Assembly (NCBI RefSeq): GCF_000346465.2
Contig: NC_034010.1
Span: 27,056,643 to 27,120,642, forward strand
Source: Prunus persica
Taxonomy: Eukaryota > Streptophyta > Magnoliopsida > Rosales > Rosaceae
Direction: 5' to 3'
DNA length: 64,000 nt
Shown here piece by piece: positions 34,041-45,696 of the stretch (the stretch's first letter is position 1; each line of letters opens with the position of its first letter). Both the position numbers and the translations under genes were made by a program. The notes under the pieces are model-generated. The model saw nothing but the letters and a program-made list of their open reading frames with translations, had not been told where the DNA came from and did no database searches.

Positions 34041-37000
34041 ATGGGGGAGGGCGAGAGGTTTCAGCTGGGGACAGTGGGGGCGTTGACTCTCTCTGTGGTT
34101 TCATCGGTCTCCATTGTCATTTGCAACAAGGCGCTCATTAGCTCCTTGGGTTTCACTTTTGGTAAGTTTTTAATGACTGTTTCCTTCTTTTTCTTTGGTT
34201 TGAATGGTACTCTCATTTATAATATTGTTGCCTCATTTTTGTTGTTTTTCTCTCTGTGGACCGTGTGTGTTGTTTCATTCAATGCTGAATTTATTTGGAT
34301 TGCCTCATTTTCTAAATATCTAGTTTTGGAAACTTCATTACGTTTTTGTGGGGTGTTTTAGAGGCGTGTGAAGATTGACGAGCTTTAAAGGTTCTGTGTG
34401 CAAACAAAGGAAACTGATTAAGTTGTTGCGATTGAATAACGAACTTACGTAACAAAATTGGAGCTTTTGAAACAATTGTTGTAACTACATGTTCTTTTTT
34501 CTTTTAAGGTATGATGGGGTTATTCTTGGTGTTCCAACATGTTATAGCTTTCGATTTGTAGTTCCACTTCAATGAGCATTGAAATATAATTTGACCAGTT
34601 TAATATGCAGCAAGGAGATGGAACATGGATCCTTTTGCAATTTGGTTAAACATGTTCCATTGGTAAAGCCCAGTACTAAATGTTGTCTTGTTTTGAGGAG
34701 AAATGAGGAGAATGCACGATTATTTTATTTATATGTGATATATTATAGCAATCCTGTTCATCTTTACTTGTTTCATTGGAAGTTGCTGAGATTAGATTGT
34801 TATACATATTTGTTGTGCAGCCACAACTTTGACAAGCTGGCATCTTTTAGTCACCTTTTGTTCCCTTCATGTGGCTTTAAAGATGAAATTCTTCGAACAC
34901 AAGCCTCTTGATCAGAAGACGGTTACGGGGTTTGGCATTTTGAATGGGATCTCAATTGGACTGTTAAATCTGAGCCTGGGGTTCAATTCTGTTGGCTTTT
35001 ATCAGGTACGTTTTCTCCTTCAATTTTATTTTGACTTCTTGGTTTTTAGCTAAAACTTTGATGTTTCAGCATTTTCCTAAATATTAGAATATCTGAGATA
35101 CTCTATTGTTTTTGCATTCTAGATGACTAAGCTGGCAATCATCCCTTGTACTGTACTATTGGAGACCCTTTTCCTTGCAAAGAGATTCAGGTTTCTCTTG
35201 AAACACCCGTTTACCTTCTTTTGACTAAGATGCTGATTTACTTGTATGCTCAAACATATTTAAAAGTTTAAACCAGTAACAAAGCCAATTCTTTGTATAT
35301 ATGCACAGTTTTAGTGTCGCATACATATTTATATATTGCTGTGTATATATTTTGGATCCAGAGCTAAACCAATTGTTTGTTTGTGAAATATAGACTTATG
35401 ATATTGGTCATTCATGCTTTGAACTATGATATGTGATTGTCCCTAAAATCTCAATTATTCACTGTGCTCTGTTTTTAATTTATTTTAATAAGTAGAATGC
35501 TGTTATTTCTTAAATAAATAAATAAAAACAAAACAAAACAAAAATGTGGAGGAAGAGGAAGAGGGGGGAAATGTGTGAAGGTAAGGTGGTGTATTTGAGG
35601 AAAGCTGTTTCTTTTTTCTTGGTAATCATGAGCTAGCTGTTTCTTTAAGGATAATGATAGAACTCATGAAATCTAACCATTTTTTACCAAGGTTAGTTCT
35701 TTATCTTTTAGCACCTTGTAGTGCCAAATTGTCATAAGCCATCACTTATTCTGACCAACTCAATTCGCTTCCTGCTTAGCCTTCTTTTGCCCTTATAACT
35801 GATATATGTACATCAATCTTTGCTAAACCTACTGATTAACATCCATCAATCCCTTCACTCTTCTCACATCACAGTTGGACTTTCCACCCTCCTCTTGGTA
35901 GTTCTCTTCTTTTCTGAACATCTGGATTGAAATCATTATTGAGCTCTAGCTCAATGCTTCAAGCTCTTTCTATCACCCATGGACTTCCTGCGACATGCAT
36001 TGGTCCAATTATTTTCTAAATTGAAGTCGCCTTTGTCACTCTCTACATTCATGTTACCTCTTCTAGTCTGAACCTTTTAGGTGAAGTTTGATTTGTTAAC
36101 CAATAGTGTTGCGTTCTGATTTCTGATTTCTTTACCTATGACGGTACTAATATTGCCTTTACTTTACTGTTATGGCAGTAGGAGCATTCAGATTGCCCTC
36201 CTTGTCCTCCTCCTTGGTGTTGGGATTGCAACAGTTACTGATGTTCAACTCAATGCTCTAGGAAGTGTCTTGTCTCTACTTGCAGTTATTACAACATGCG
36301 TTGCTCAGATTGTATCCTCAACAATATTGTCTTTTTTTGACAAATATATATGTGCACTTCACCTTATAATATAAACCATTGACACATGCACCACTATATA
36401 ATTAAATCAGGGAAATACCTGAACCTAAAAATTCTTAAATAATATTGTCTAGTGTCATGGATACAGATTCTCTGAACCTTACTCTAATAGTCTTTTATGG
36501 AGAACACACTTCTATAGTTGACTGCATTAGGCAAAGAAGTTGCACAAATGTGCCTTCTCTATGTGGAAATGTACCCTTCTGTTTGGTGGGAAAGGCTAGG
36601 TAAATAACTGACCAGGAAGTTCCCATATTAGTTGTTTCCGTCCTGTAAAGCATAAGTGCATGTACGAGTCAGAAGCTGTTCTGGTCTGGCAGTTCATAGT
36701 GCTGGATACTTGTCATTACGAAGAGCTGACACACACGCCCTTGTCAAGGGCTTTTTCTTTTTTCTGTGCATGGATGGTTATTAAAATTATAATCTGATGA
36801 TAGGTGTCTCAGTAGCAGGGTATTGTAGGTTCTCCTATCCAATTTTGTTTGATATCTTAACTAGTTTATTTCAGATGACGAATACCATCCAGAAGAAGCA
36901 TAAGGTTTCTTCAACACAACTTTTGTATCAATCATGTCCGTATCAATCAGGAACTTTATTAATCTCTGGCCCATTTCTGGATTGGTTTTTGACCAATCAA

Positions 37001-37645
37001 AATGTATTTGCTTTCAAGTACACAACTCAAGTTCTGGTGAGAGTTGAAATAATTTTTTGAACAATTATATCTTCTTCCGCTTTTCTTTGAAAGCATTACT
37101 GATTATGTATTCACTTTCTGAATTGCAGGCTTTCATAATTATATCCTGCCTGATCTCCGTGTCTGTAAATTTTAGCACATTTCTTGTGATTGGAAAGACA
37201 TCTCCCGTCACCTATCAGGTTCTTGGACATCTGAAGACATGCCTTGTGCTGGCATTTGGTTACCTTCTGCTTCATGATCCATTTGACTGGAGGAACATCC
37301 TAGGAATATTGGTTGCACTTATTGGGATGGTTTTATATTCTTATTTTTGTACTCGCGAGAGTCAAAAGAAGGTTTCTGAAGAAGCAACGCAGCCATTGCA
37401 GGTTTGAGCCTGTTTTTTAAATTTCTCTAATTGCATTATAGAAATTCGAATCATTTTTTTATTTTATAACATTGTATGACAAACTAATGTGTGAAATCCT
37501 CTCTTTTCCTTCGAATTGGTTTCAGGCTGGGGAAGGCGAATCCGATCGTCTAATAGGTGTGGAAAATGGAAGTGGGGGGGTGGTAACTGATGCTGTTGCT
37601 CAAAAGGCCCCTGAATGGAAGTCAAACAAAGATTTGCATGCGTGA
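34041..37645 (+). CDS. UDP-xylose transporter (UXT) type nucleotide-sugar transporter
   Basis: This drug/metabolite-superfamily (NST/TPT) antiporter resembles plant UXT1-3, which move UDP-xylose into the Golgi/ER lumen for cell-wall xylan synthesis. Exons are 34041-34161, 34821-35005, 35123-35190, 36179-36311, 36875-37036, 37129-37401 and 37526-37645, giving 353 aa with about ten membrane spans. Family blocks visible are SIVICNKALIS, TSWHLLVTFCSLHVA, NSVGFYQMTKLAIIP, NTIQKKHKVSSTQLLYQS, SVNFSTFLVIGKTSPVTYQV and GHLKTCLVLAFGY. A hydrophilic tail follows residue 310. Intron 4 (36312-36874) looks U12-type. The donor after exon 6 can be read through to an early stop just past position 37401, giving a shorter tail. 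UXT versus other KT-type transporters is decided by remembered similarity. Confidence 0.92.
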
Positions 37646-38030
37646 AGGGTGATGGTTGGCTAAGCTTTTTCAGCCTTGTTGATTTACACACTAATAGTAA
37701 TATTAGCAGCATAAATAGAGTTGTTAGAGCAATGACAATATTTGTTGGTGTGTATTATTAATTCTTCACCCTTCTTCTGTCTCCAATTTAATTTGAACAG
37801 GTCTGGCTGGCTGGGTCTGGCCTTTTCTTTACTAAAGTTATAAGACTGCCTAGCTAGGATATATAATTTAAGAAAAACTCAATTGTGTTAATTTGAACAA
37901 CTGAATTAATCAAATACGATATTCTTTCAAATAATTGACAAAATAGCTTCTCTCTTGATAAGTTGGGAATAGGAATTGGAATTGAAGAAAACGTGAGGGC
38001 TAGGCTCCCCATGATGGCATGTGTTGTTTA
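37646..38030. other. UXT 3' UTR and flank
   Basis: This is non-coding AT-rich DNA between the UXT stop codon and the MITE. Nothing else is recognised. Confidence 0.4.
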
Positions 38031-38472
38031 TAATTTCTATGGGTAAATTACTCAAATGGTTCTTAAACTTATACTCGATTTACATTTTGGTCCTTCAATT
38101 AAATTATTCGTTCAAATGGTCCATCAACTCTGTATTAATCGCTCAATTGATCCTATTGTTACATTATGTTAATGTCGGAAGGGTAAAACTGTCCATAACC
38201 GTCATATGTTCCCAAATAGGTGATAAAGTGGTGATACATAAATGATACAATAGTGATAAATGGGTGATTTATAGGTCAAAAGTCTTATTTACCCCTTCAA
38301 TGTAGCATGTGCTGCTCACATGACTAAATTTAACAGAAAATATAACGGTATGACCAAAGTGCCGATTAATAAAGAGTTTGTGGACCATTTGAACGAATAA
38401 TTTAGTTTATGGACCAAAATGTAAATCAGGTACAAATTTGAGGACCATTTAAGTAATTTGCCCTAATTTCTA
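38031..38472. mobile_element. Mutator-like MITE with 9-bp target duplication
   Basis: A 424-bp element (38040-38463) has inverted ends: TGGGTAAATTAC at the left and GTAATTTGCCC at the right. It is flanked by an identical 9-bp direct repeat, TAATTTCTA, at 38031-38039 and 38464-38472. The left and right arms are related in inverse orientation over a longer distance (phrases such as caaatggt and accatttg recur). No protein is encoded. A 9-bp duplication is the mark of the Mutator superfamily. The intact duplication suggests an insertion not too old. Confidence 0.85.
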
Positions 38473-38972
38473 GGTATGCCATAGTTAAAAATTTATCTTC
38501 TTCTTTTTCTTTTTTAGATTCTTGCTATCCAATCAAAGTGGGAAAACAGAGAGTTAGAAGGCTTGCCAAAGAAATATGAAAATGAATTGGTGGATGTCCA
38601 TAGCTTATGGACACACACATGCATATATTCACACACATACACACCCCCGATCAAACACTAGTTCAACTTCAAGAATTGTCAAATAAATATATTTATATAT
38701 AGGCCCCTCTCTGTACAAATCGGGCAAAGAATATGTGGAACTTGTACGTAAATTATTCTCAATTAATTAATTAATTAATTTATGCCTTGCGCTTTTCCTT
38801 CTTTTTTTTTTTTTTCAAATGTGGAGCTTGATAAAATATATGTACCCAACATATTTAATTCTCTTGATGCACATGAAAGATCTCAACCTAGCTACTTAAT
38901 CATCCCCTATTAAATAAAAAAGACACAAGCATGTGCCAAAATTGGCAAGTAGGTCATTATAACTAAATTCAC

Positions 38973-39088
38973 CATTTATTAAACGTGTCATGGCGTGTTG
39001 ACTCAAATTTGACTCACAATTTTAGTCATGCGGGTTGACAACCCCCTAATTTTATGTACATATTTTGAGTCGACAATTGCCACCCTTA
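38973..39088. mobile_element. Degraded terminal fragment of the hAT-like family
   Basis: The sequence follows the right part of the element at 10045-10953 in order: tttattaaacg, gttgac, a GTGCGGGTTGA-like block (here atgcgggttgac), CCCCTAATTT, TTTTGAGTCG and the terminal ATTGCCACCC. It is shorter and diverged, with no matching left end, so it is a truncated relic. Confidence 0.7.
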
Positions 39089-39222
39089 ACAAGCATACAT
39101 CAAAATTATTTGAAGACAGTCTTGATCAAGACCCTAACAAAGCAAATTTTTAATGAAAAATTTCTGAAATTGTCAAATATATCTTCATAATCTTAATTTT
39201 TTTTATAATAAAAAATGACATA

Positions 39223-39345
<123 letters not shown>

Positions 39346-39379
39346 ATGGAGAGTTGTGCATATTTATATAATAGTTAGG

Positions 39380-39570
39380 GTTAACTGTTTTATTAGTCCT
39401 TGAATTTAGATCCGATTTGCATTTGAGTACCTCAATTTCCAAAATGGTTCCCGTGGTCCTTTAACTTTAGTTTCGTTAAGACAAATGGTCCTACCGTCAA
39501 TTTTGTTAACTTTTCTGTTAAGTGTAGGAGCAAAATAGTATTTTTGTATCAAAATTGATTAAAATACATA
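39380..39570. other. MITE-like sequence fragment
   Basis: The phrases tagtccttgaattt, gatttgcatttgagtacc and aatggtccta resemble the style of the 38040 element's arm. No right end or target duplication is visible, and family identity with that element is uncertain. The transporter-derived duplication begins directly after it. Confidence 0.35.
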
Positions 39571-41640
39571 GGTGGTGCAGGCTGGATGCATTTTCAAGCA
39601 TGCTTGCTCTTGCTCATCCTTTTTTCCATCCCCCGTAGAATATTTAGCTTAGTGCATAAATAAAACAAAAATATGACTGTGGCTTGTTAATTTACTCATG
39701 CGTTTGCTAAAAAGCACTTGCGTTTCGTATGACATCGTATACGATGATTGGCAAGCTGCCCTTGCTGTAATGTCTAACAAAAGAGCTAACACAACTTCTC
39801 GTAAAGGTGCTTCTTCAAAAGCTCATGAATGATTCATCTTTAAAGTATATAAACAGCTAAACATGTGATGAGGAAACACAATCACTATCCACAACAAAAC
39901 TTGGGAGACAACAATTCGTAAAGCCAAAAACAACAGTTTCGTAGGAACCAAATTTGTGTTTTTGTAAGCGAAACTGAAAGAAAACGGGAGTGGGATGAGA
40001 TTTCATACATACAGGCAGGCCGTAAAGAGACACAATTGATGCTCTCCCATTAACAGTACTAGTAGTGCTGAAAGCTAGCTTGTACATTCCTGCTGCTGAA
40101 GCACATACTCCCAGTCTTTGAACAAATACATCAATGCAAACCTGCAGTATCATGTAATTAGTGAAACAGCGTTTCAAATTGTTTGGTGATCCGCTTAAAG
40201 TTTAACATGACAGAATTAATGCAATATAAGACACCAAATAAGAGATCCTGTCTTGAGTGGAATGGCTACAGCGAAGACATCTTTTTTGGTGTTTTACTTT
40301 ATAATTATATAGTACTACGGAAGCAAAGCAAGCGCGCCAATGCATTATGCATGCACCAAAGTTATTAAAGCACTTGCTCATATAGAGGAAACTAAGACAC
40401 CAACAGCAGCAAGCACCAAGTGACACAGTTTCGTAGATGAACTTATTTTATAATAAAAAAAACCAAATGCATTTGATTTTCTATGTAAAAAAGAATTTAG
40501 AAGCTTGTGACTTAGCTTTGTATTTTTCGTCCTGTGAGACAACAGTAAATAGAGTTCTCTGCCAGGCCTGGAAACAAGATTCACCTATGCATATTACATA
40601 CTATTATCATGTTTCTAGCATGCAGACATCTTTGGTTAAATTGAGTTATAAGAAAAACTGTGAAAAGGTAAAAACGGAACCCAGAAGTTAGAGAATACAA
40701 ACTTTCCGGAGGGTCTCAGAAACTGCGACAGCCGCCCAAGTTGGCCCGACAGCTATATCAACCAAATTTAAGAATGCAACAAAAGTTACAAAACGCCTTT
40801 GTGAAAGTGCCATAAAATTAAAAAACACAGGAAAAGTGATTATAGATAAATGCCCATGATAGCACTTTCGAGCAACATTCATTCTAAAAACACTACCAAA
40901 ATCCAAAAGTTATTTTTAATATTTCTTAAGATGTCTAGAAATAGAAACATATCCCTGGCATGAGACTAGCTTTCTATCTTTACTGATAGGATCCATAAAT
41001 TGCCTTCAGCAGGAAAGCTGAAAGGTGATCAACTTAAAAACAGCTGCAAACATGCAACAAGCTAGGCAGTATACACTTTCAGTGAGCATAAGCAAACATT
41101 CTGCACAGCATATCTCATGTTAATTACTTTAAAAACTAGACAAAACAACAACTATATAACAAAAGCTCATCCTTAGAACAACAAACACCACACACACACA
41201 CACAGAGCAAATATCAAATTCCAAAAGACTGAATAAGCAAACATACATGGCAAACAATGACCCCAAAAAGCTGTCCAAGTATGGCACCAGCACCAATAAA
41301 ACCAAATAATCTTGAACCTGACTGAATACAGAACAAGTTAAATGCATACCCTCACTGTCCATAACATCGATTAATCGAGTCCAAGTTGAAGAAATTGTTA
41401 TTAGATTATACTAATTTTGGAAAATATATATATTTTTTTCAATCATCAGAAAAAGTGAAAAAAAAGAAGGTGATTTCGATATATTCATACCCAGAGGAGC
41501 AATCCAATCCTGACATAGACATTAACCAACCAAGGTTCTTCCACACTATGGAATATGCATTACTGTCTTGAATCTTGATTAACATCAACACTTTGGCCAT
41601 TTACTCAAATGGAGGACATATTGACCAAAACCCTATTTTA
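39571..41640 (-). pseudogene. Partial, disrupted second copy of the AAA/MFS-type transporter gene
   Basis: This stretch matches the intact gene region 22431-26473 in the same order and orientation. Recognisable are the 3' flank and exons 12, 11, 10, 6, 5 and 4. Exon 12 has in-frame insertions, exon 11 has lost one base and its acceptor, and exon 10 lacks an internal block. Exons 5 and 6 have damaged splice sites or frame. The final coding exon, exons 7-9 and exons 1-3 are absent. A jump from the sequence before exon 9 to that near 25930 shows one large deletion. Introns are retained, so it arose by DNA duplication, not retroposition. It cannot encode the transporter. Confidence 0.92.
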
Positions 41641-42126
41641 TCAGGAACTTAAGAACAGAGATATACAGAGGACAATTAGATTGGAGAAATTACAATGCAT
41701 GCATAGGTAACCAATACAGATGAACCTCTATTTTCCCAGCCAAGCATGTTTTGTGATGGAATTGCGAAAAATGTCTTATGAGCTATTTTTTCACGTCTTG
41801 AATTAAACAACCACCATCAGGCAAAACAACATTGCTTATTTTTGGATAGCGGAAACAACATATAAGGCAAAAGAAAACCACAAAACAAGCCCAAAAGTAC
41901 TAATCAGATGAGTTAACCCTCCAATGAACAGACCGCCATGCCTTTTCTTTTGTTGTCATTTAAAAACATAGGAAATTTGGGTAGTTGAGATTGCCTTGAA
42001 GAAAAAATTAATCTGAAAAGAAAAAAAAATCTAGACCTTTGAGATCATGAAGAAGAAAAAAACTGAAACTAGTATTAACTTAGCATAACATAATACACAC
42101 ACTCATTATCATCACCTTCTTCAATC
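41641..42126. other. Non-coding DNA after the transporter pseudogene
   Basis: It is AT-rich with no match found to the intact transporter gene beyond 41640 and no supported coding region. Confidence 0.35.
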
Positions 42127-42894
42127 CTTACCTGGACTAGTGCCAGTAAAGAGTACAGGCATTCTCTAACTTATCAACTTCCACCTCAATACCACAAAAC
42201 TCACGTACCAAGCGGCGGTATGTTACACCCTGACGCGTTCCCTGCCAAGAAAGAAATAAAGAACAAATTTCATTCAAAATATTAGGTAGCTTGATTGATT
42301 TATTTACTTATGAACAATTTAGCCAATCACGTTCTGCAGTTATGGAGCTGTTGATGCAAATGAGATAATGGTTGATGCAAAAAGAGATGATTCCTCTTGC
42401 CCAGATTACTCTTATAAACTCATTGCTATTCCGAGTGAGGTGCATGATCCCAAGCAAGCTTACTCACTTCCGGAACAGGAACGGGAACAGGAACGTCCAC
42501 GAGCCATGCATAAGGGAGGCGGGCTCTTTTGTCTGTCTTTCGTTTTGGCTGCAACTGGAAGGTATTCCTTCTTCGAGGTATAGGCTGGCCGCAAGATGTC
42601 AAAAGGAAGCCCATGTTTCTTGATCTCATTTTTTGCGCCTTGCCCTTTCTTGAACTCATTACCCGTACCCATGGGGGAAAAAAAAACATTTGCTCAAGAC
42701 GGTGACATAACGTGTAAGTTGAAAGCCATCTCTCCTTTTACATAAAAATGCAATTTTCCTTCTCAAACCCTAAGTCTAACCCGAGCTGTCTCCTCTCTCT
42801 CGCTCAGACATAACCCGAGACCTCTCTTCTTCTTCAATCCTCATCTCTCTCTCTCTCTCACTCATAGCATCATCATCATCTCATTTTTCTGAGT

Positions 42895-43325
42895 CAGACT
42901 CGCCCAGACACGCCGAGGCCGCCTAGGCGGGCGCCTAGCGCCTAGGTGCAGTGTAGAGCGATTTTTAGAACGCTGACTGGTTAAATGAGCAGGACGTCTG
43001 AAACAAAATGCCTTGATAATAATGTTGAAGCCGTAGCTTAAAATGTGAATCTAAAATCATCAAAACAGGAGAAATAAAATAGCCACCATAAAAACCCACT
43101 GGGAGGCCGCCTAGGCTGATTTTCCAAGCACTGGCCGGTTAAATGGGCAGTTTGTCCGAAACAAAATTCCTTGATAACAATGTTGAAGCCATAGCTTAAC
43201 ATGTGAATCTAAAATCATCAAAACATGAGAAATAAAAGAGCCACCATAAAAACCTTATGGGCGGCCGCCTAGCGCCTAGGTGCCGCCTAGGCTGATTTTT
43301 CAAACACTAGTTGGTTAAATGAGCA
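42895..43325. repeat. Tandem repeat of about 158-176 bp with GC-rich palindromic core
   Basis: A unit containing the landmark ttaaatgagc recurs at 42981, 43139 (ttaaatgggc) and 43315, with spacings of 158 and 176 bp. Units share long near-identical blocks (aacaatgttgaagcc, gaatctaaaatcatcaaaac, gccaccataaaaacc). The joints contain GC-rich self-complementary sequence built from GCGCCTAGGC-type words; the third joint has one extra 18-bp word set, explaining the longer spacing. The unit is non-coding; its transposon family is not recognised. Confidence 0.85.
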
Positions 43326-44127
43326 GGCACTCAGAAACAAAATGTCTTAGATAACAATGTTGAAGCCTTAGCTTAACATGTTTGGTGACCAAGCGCGTGT
43401 CGGAGCGCGAGTCGGAGCGAGGCGGAAGGAAATCGCCTGAAGCGTTCATCTATTTAGCAGGTTGCATGTTTAGCACCGCGAGGCGTGGAGAGGCATGGCA
43501 ACGTGTGGCGAGGTGGACGAAGGGCCGCTGTTCTGCAAGCGGCTGCGAGAGGAAGAAGATGACCATGCATGTTTTTTTCAGGGTTCGTTGGTAATGAAAC
43601 GACTTCGTTTCATATAGTTAATGAAACTCTCGTTTAGCACTGAGGTTACTTATTTTTAAATCATGATTTTTTTGTTTTTAACAAACAACATGCATATATA
43701 TATATATATATATTTATTTATAGTATAACCCTAATATATGAACTGAATTGTGTTTTTGTTTTGATGTTGAATAAATCTTTTAGATTTAGGGATTGATTAT
43801 TATGTATGAATGAGACCATTAGTACTTATATTTGATTATACTTAATACATTATTAGGGTTTAATAATAATTAGTAGTAAAATTTAATTGTGTATTGTATT
43901 ATTTATCATTTTTTTATTATAAAATAAATTAATGTTCAAAATGTCTACGCCCCAACGTTTCAAGGCTTACGCCTCACAGAGCACGAATAAAAATGTTTTG
44001 TCTCTACGCCTCGTCTTTCAAAACATTAACTTTGGTCAGAAGTGTCCTTCTGCCTAGGGCGATTTTTCATAGCAGCGCCATGCTATTTGCAAAACACAAG
44101 CTGCCCTTGGTTCCCATTGCTGCAAAC
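43326..44127. other. Repeat-derived non-coding DNA
   Basis: GC-rich words rich in gcg/ggcg (43390-43560) and a later block with words such as tacgcctc (about 43950-44060) suggest a degraded transposon. A TA run lies at about 43695-43712. A 20-bp palindrome at 43594-43613 is listed separately. Confidence 0.35.
43594..43613. repeat. 20-bp palindrome ATGAAACGA-CT-TCGTTTCAT
   Basis: The two 9-bp arms are perfect reverse complements around two central bases. Related words (GAAACGACGCC, GATGCCGTTTCAT) recur as an inverted pair at about 44290-44380 and resemble the AAACGACG-type motifs common in plant non-coding DNA. Confidence 0.8.
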
Positions 44128-44286
44128 CAAAGATGTTATTGGCTGACTTATTAAGACTCAAGGAGGTGCAGCTGCACCTCTCCTTGTCGGAAAATCTCTT
44201 ACATCTGCAATTGAGGTTTCCTGAGGCGCAGTTCTTGTGAAAGATGACTACTATGCCCTAGGCCTTTTTTTTTTTTGGATAATCCC

Positions 44287-44385
44287 AAAATGAAACGACG
44301 CCATTTTGAATTTGGGGAATGAAATCCATTTAATGAAACGGTGTGTTTTGTGACTTGAAAACAAACGATGCCGTTTCATTTTATA
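44287..44385. mobile_element. Short inverted-repeat element, about 95 bp
   Basis: The left end reads AAAATGAAACGACGCC and the right end reads GATGCCGTTTCATTTT, an imperfect inverted terminal repeat. The spacer holds a third copy of the core word (atgaaacgg). This could be a small MITE or a hairpin-forming repeat; no target duplication was identified. Confidence 0.45.
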
Positions 44386-44859
44386 CAGAAACTTCTCCGC
44401 ATCTGATGCCTCTGGTTTCTTGCCATTTGTATTTCTGATATTGCCGTATCCACTTCTTAATCTTCCAAGGAAGGGAATGGAAAGCCATCCACAATTTTAT
44501 ATCTTGCCCCTTCAATCTCATTTCCTCCAATCTTGCAGTTTCTTTACTGCAAATATGTCTGTTCCACAACAAAACACAGTTCATCATGTGATGTCCCAAA
44601 GACTTAAACATTCTTGTCAAAGATGTATCTAGTTTCTGATTATTATCCAACAACAATGCATTTAGATGAATGGGTATAAGATTTAGCAGCAGGGGAACTG
44701 AAAGCTCTGAAATAAAAATTACTAGTGTTTCGAACATCCGAATCCTTAATTCCTAAATTCCTTTGCAACTTCTCTAGCTTTTCTGCCAAGTGTTGAAGTT
44801 CTTCCTCCAGTTCCATACTTGCGTTCTTTTCTTCACAAATCTTCTCTCTCCCCTGAAAA

Positions 44860-45696
44860 CCAATCACAACATCAAACATGTCACAGACGAACCATATAAT
44901 GTAATACTTTCGTGAAAAGAAATCAAAAACAGAATGCAGACGATTGTTACGCATCCCAATGAAAAATATGAACAGAAAATACTAAAAATAACAAAGCAAG
45001 ATGGCTAAAGGTTCAATGTGTTCTTTGCTTTTCTTTCCCAATAATTTCTTGTTAACAAAATGGATACAAAATCACCAATTAATCCAAAAAATTGAAAAGA
45101 ATATTTGAATATGAGGTTACTGGAGTTTCCAAATGAGATTTTAAACTTCAATAATCTCTTTACTATATCTTTTTTGTGAAAGAAATAAATCGAAACTAGA
45201 ACTTCAGCCGTGTTATTATCACGAAATGAATTTCAAAATACCCTCCTCATTCCTTCCTTCTCCATTTTCTTAACAACCAAACAGAACACTCTGTTTAATA
45301 GATAGAGACCGTGATGCATTTTGTTTTGTTAAAACATAGAGACGACATTGAAACTAGAGCTCAAATTCAGGGGCTGGGTGTCTAATGAAAATTTTCTGGT
45401 GTCCATAACATAACCCCAACCCCACTAAAATCACATGGGCTACAGTTGTTAGATTATAATCGGTTAAGCCCGGCAAAGAAATATGAGAAAACTTGGATCC
45501 GTTTTAGACGAAAATGATAGCCCAAGGTATCTGGGCACACGATCTGGGCACACGGGTCGTTTTTCCCAGGACCGCACCCAGATTCGCACCTACAATATAT
45601 ATTTTATACGCACGCTCTCACCTCACTCAAGTCTTCTCTCACTCTCTCTCTGCCCTCTCCTTTCTCGTCCTCACTCAAGTCCAGCAACACACTTCG
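44860..45696 (+). promoter_or_regulatory. MSD1 upstream region with TATA-like block
   Basis: No gene is supported. A TATA-like stretch (ATATATATTTTATA) at about 45595-45608 lies about 90 bp before the MnSOD start codon and is followed by a C/T-rich leader (45620-45670). The in-frame extension upstream of 45697 is leader sequence, not protein. Confidence 0.55.

Larger units (their letters stand above)
42128..44856 (-). pseudogene. Unidentified coiled-coil gene or relic, interrupted by repeats
   Basis: Two exon-like pieces lie on the minus strand. One (about 44856-44700) follows an acceptor (ttttcag) and encodes a charged coiled coil (MELEEELQHLAEKLEKLQ). The other (about 42245-42133) has a fine acceptor (cttggcag) and donor (CAG followed by gtaagg), encodes RQGVTYRRLVREFCGIEVEV and reaches a stop at TLYWH. 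Between them are GC-rich tandem repeats and other repetitive DNA, and no continuous reading frame joins the pieces. I do not recognise the family. It could be one gene broken by insertions, two unrelated fragments, or a gene with a long repeat-filled intron. The region 42426-42689 has a further basic open frame of unknown meaning. Confidence 0.35.

Noticed and set aside
45514..45696. Upstream in-frame ATG for the MnSOD frame
   Set aside because: It precedes the TATA-like block at about 45600, so it is outside the likely transcript; the ATG at 45697 gives a proper mitochondrial presequence.
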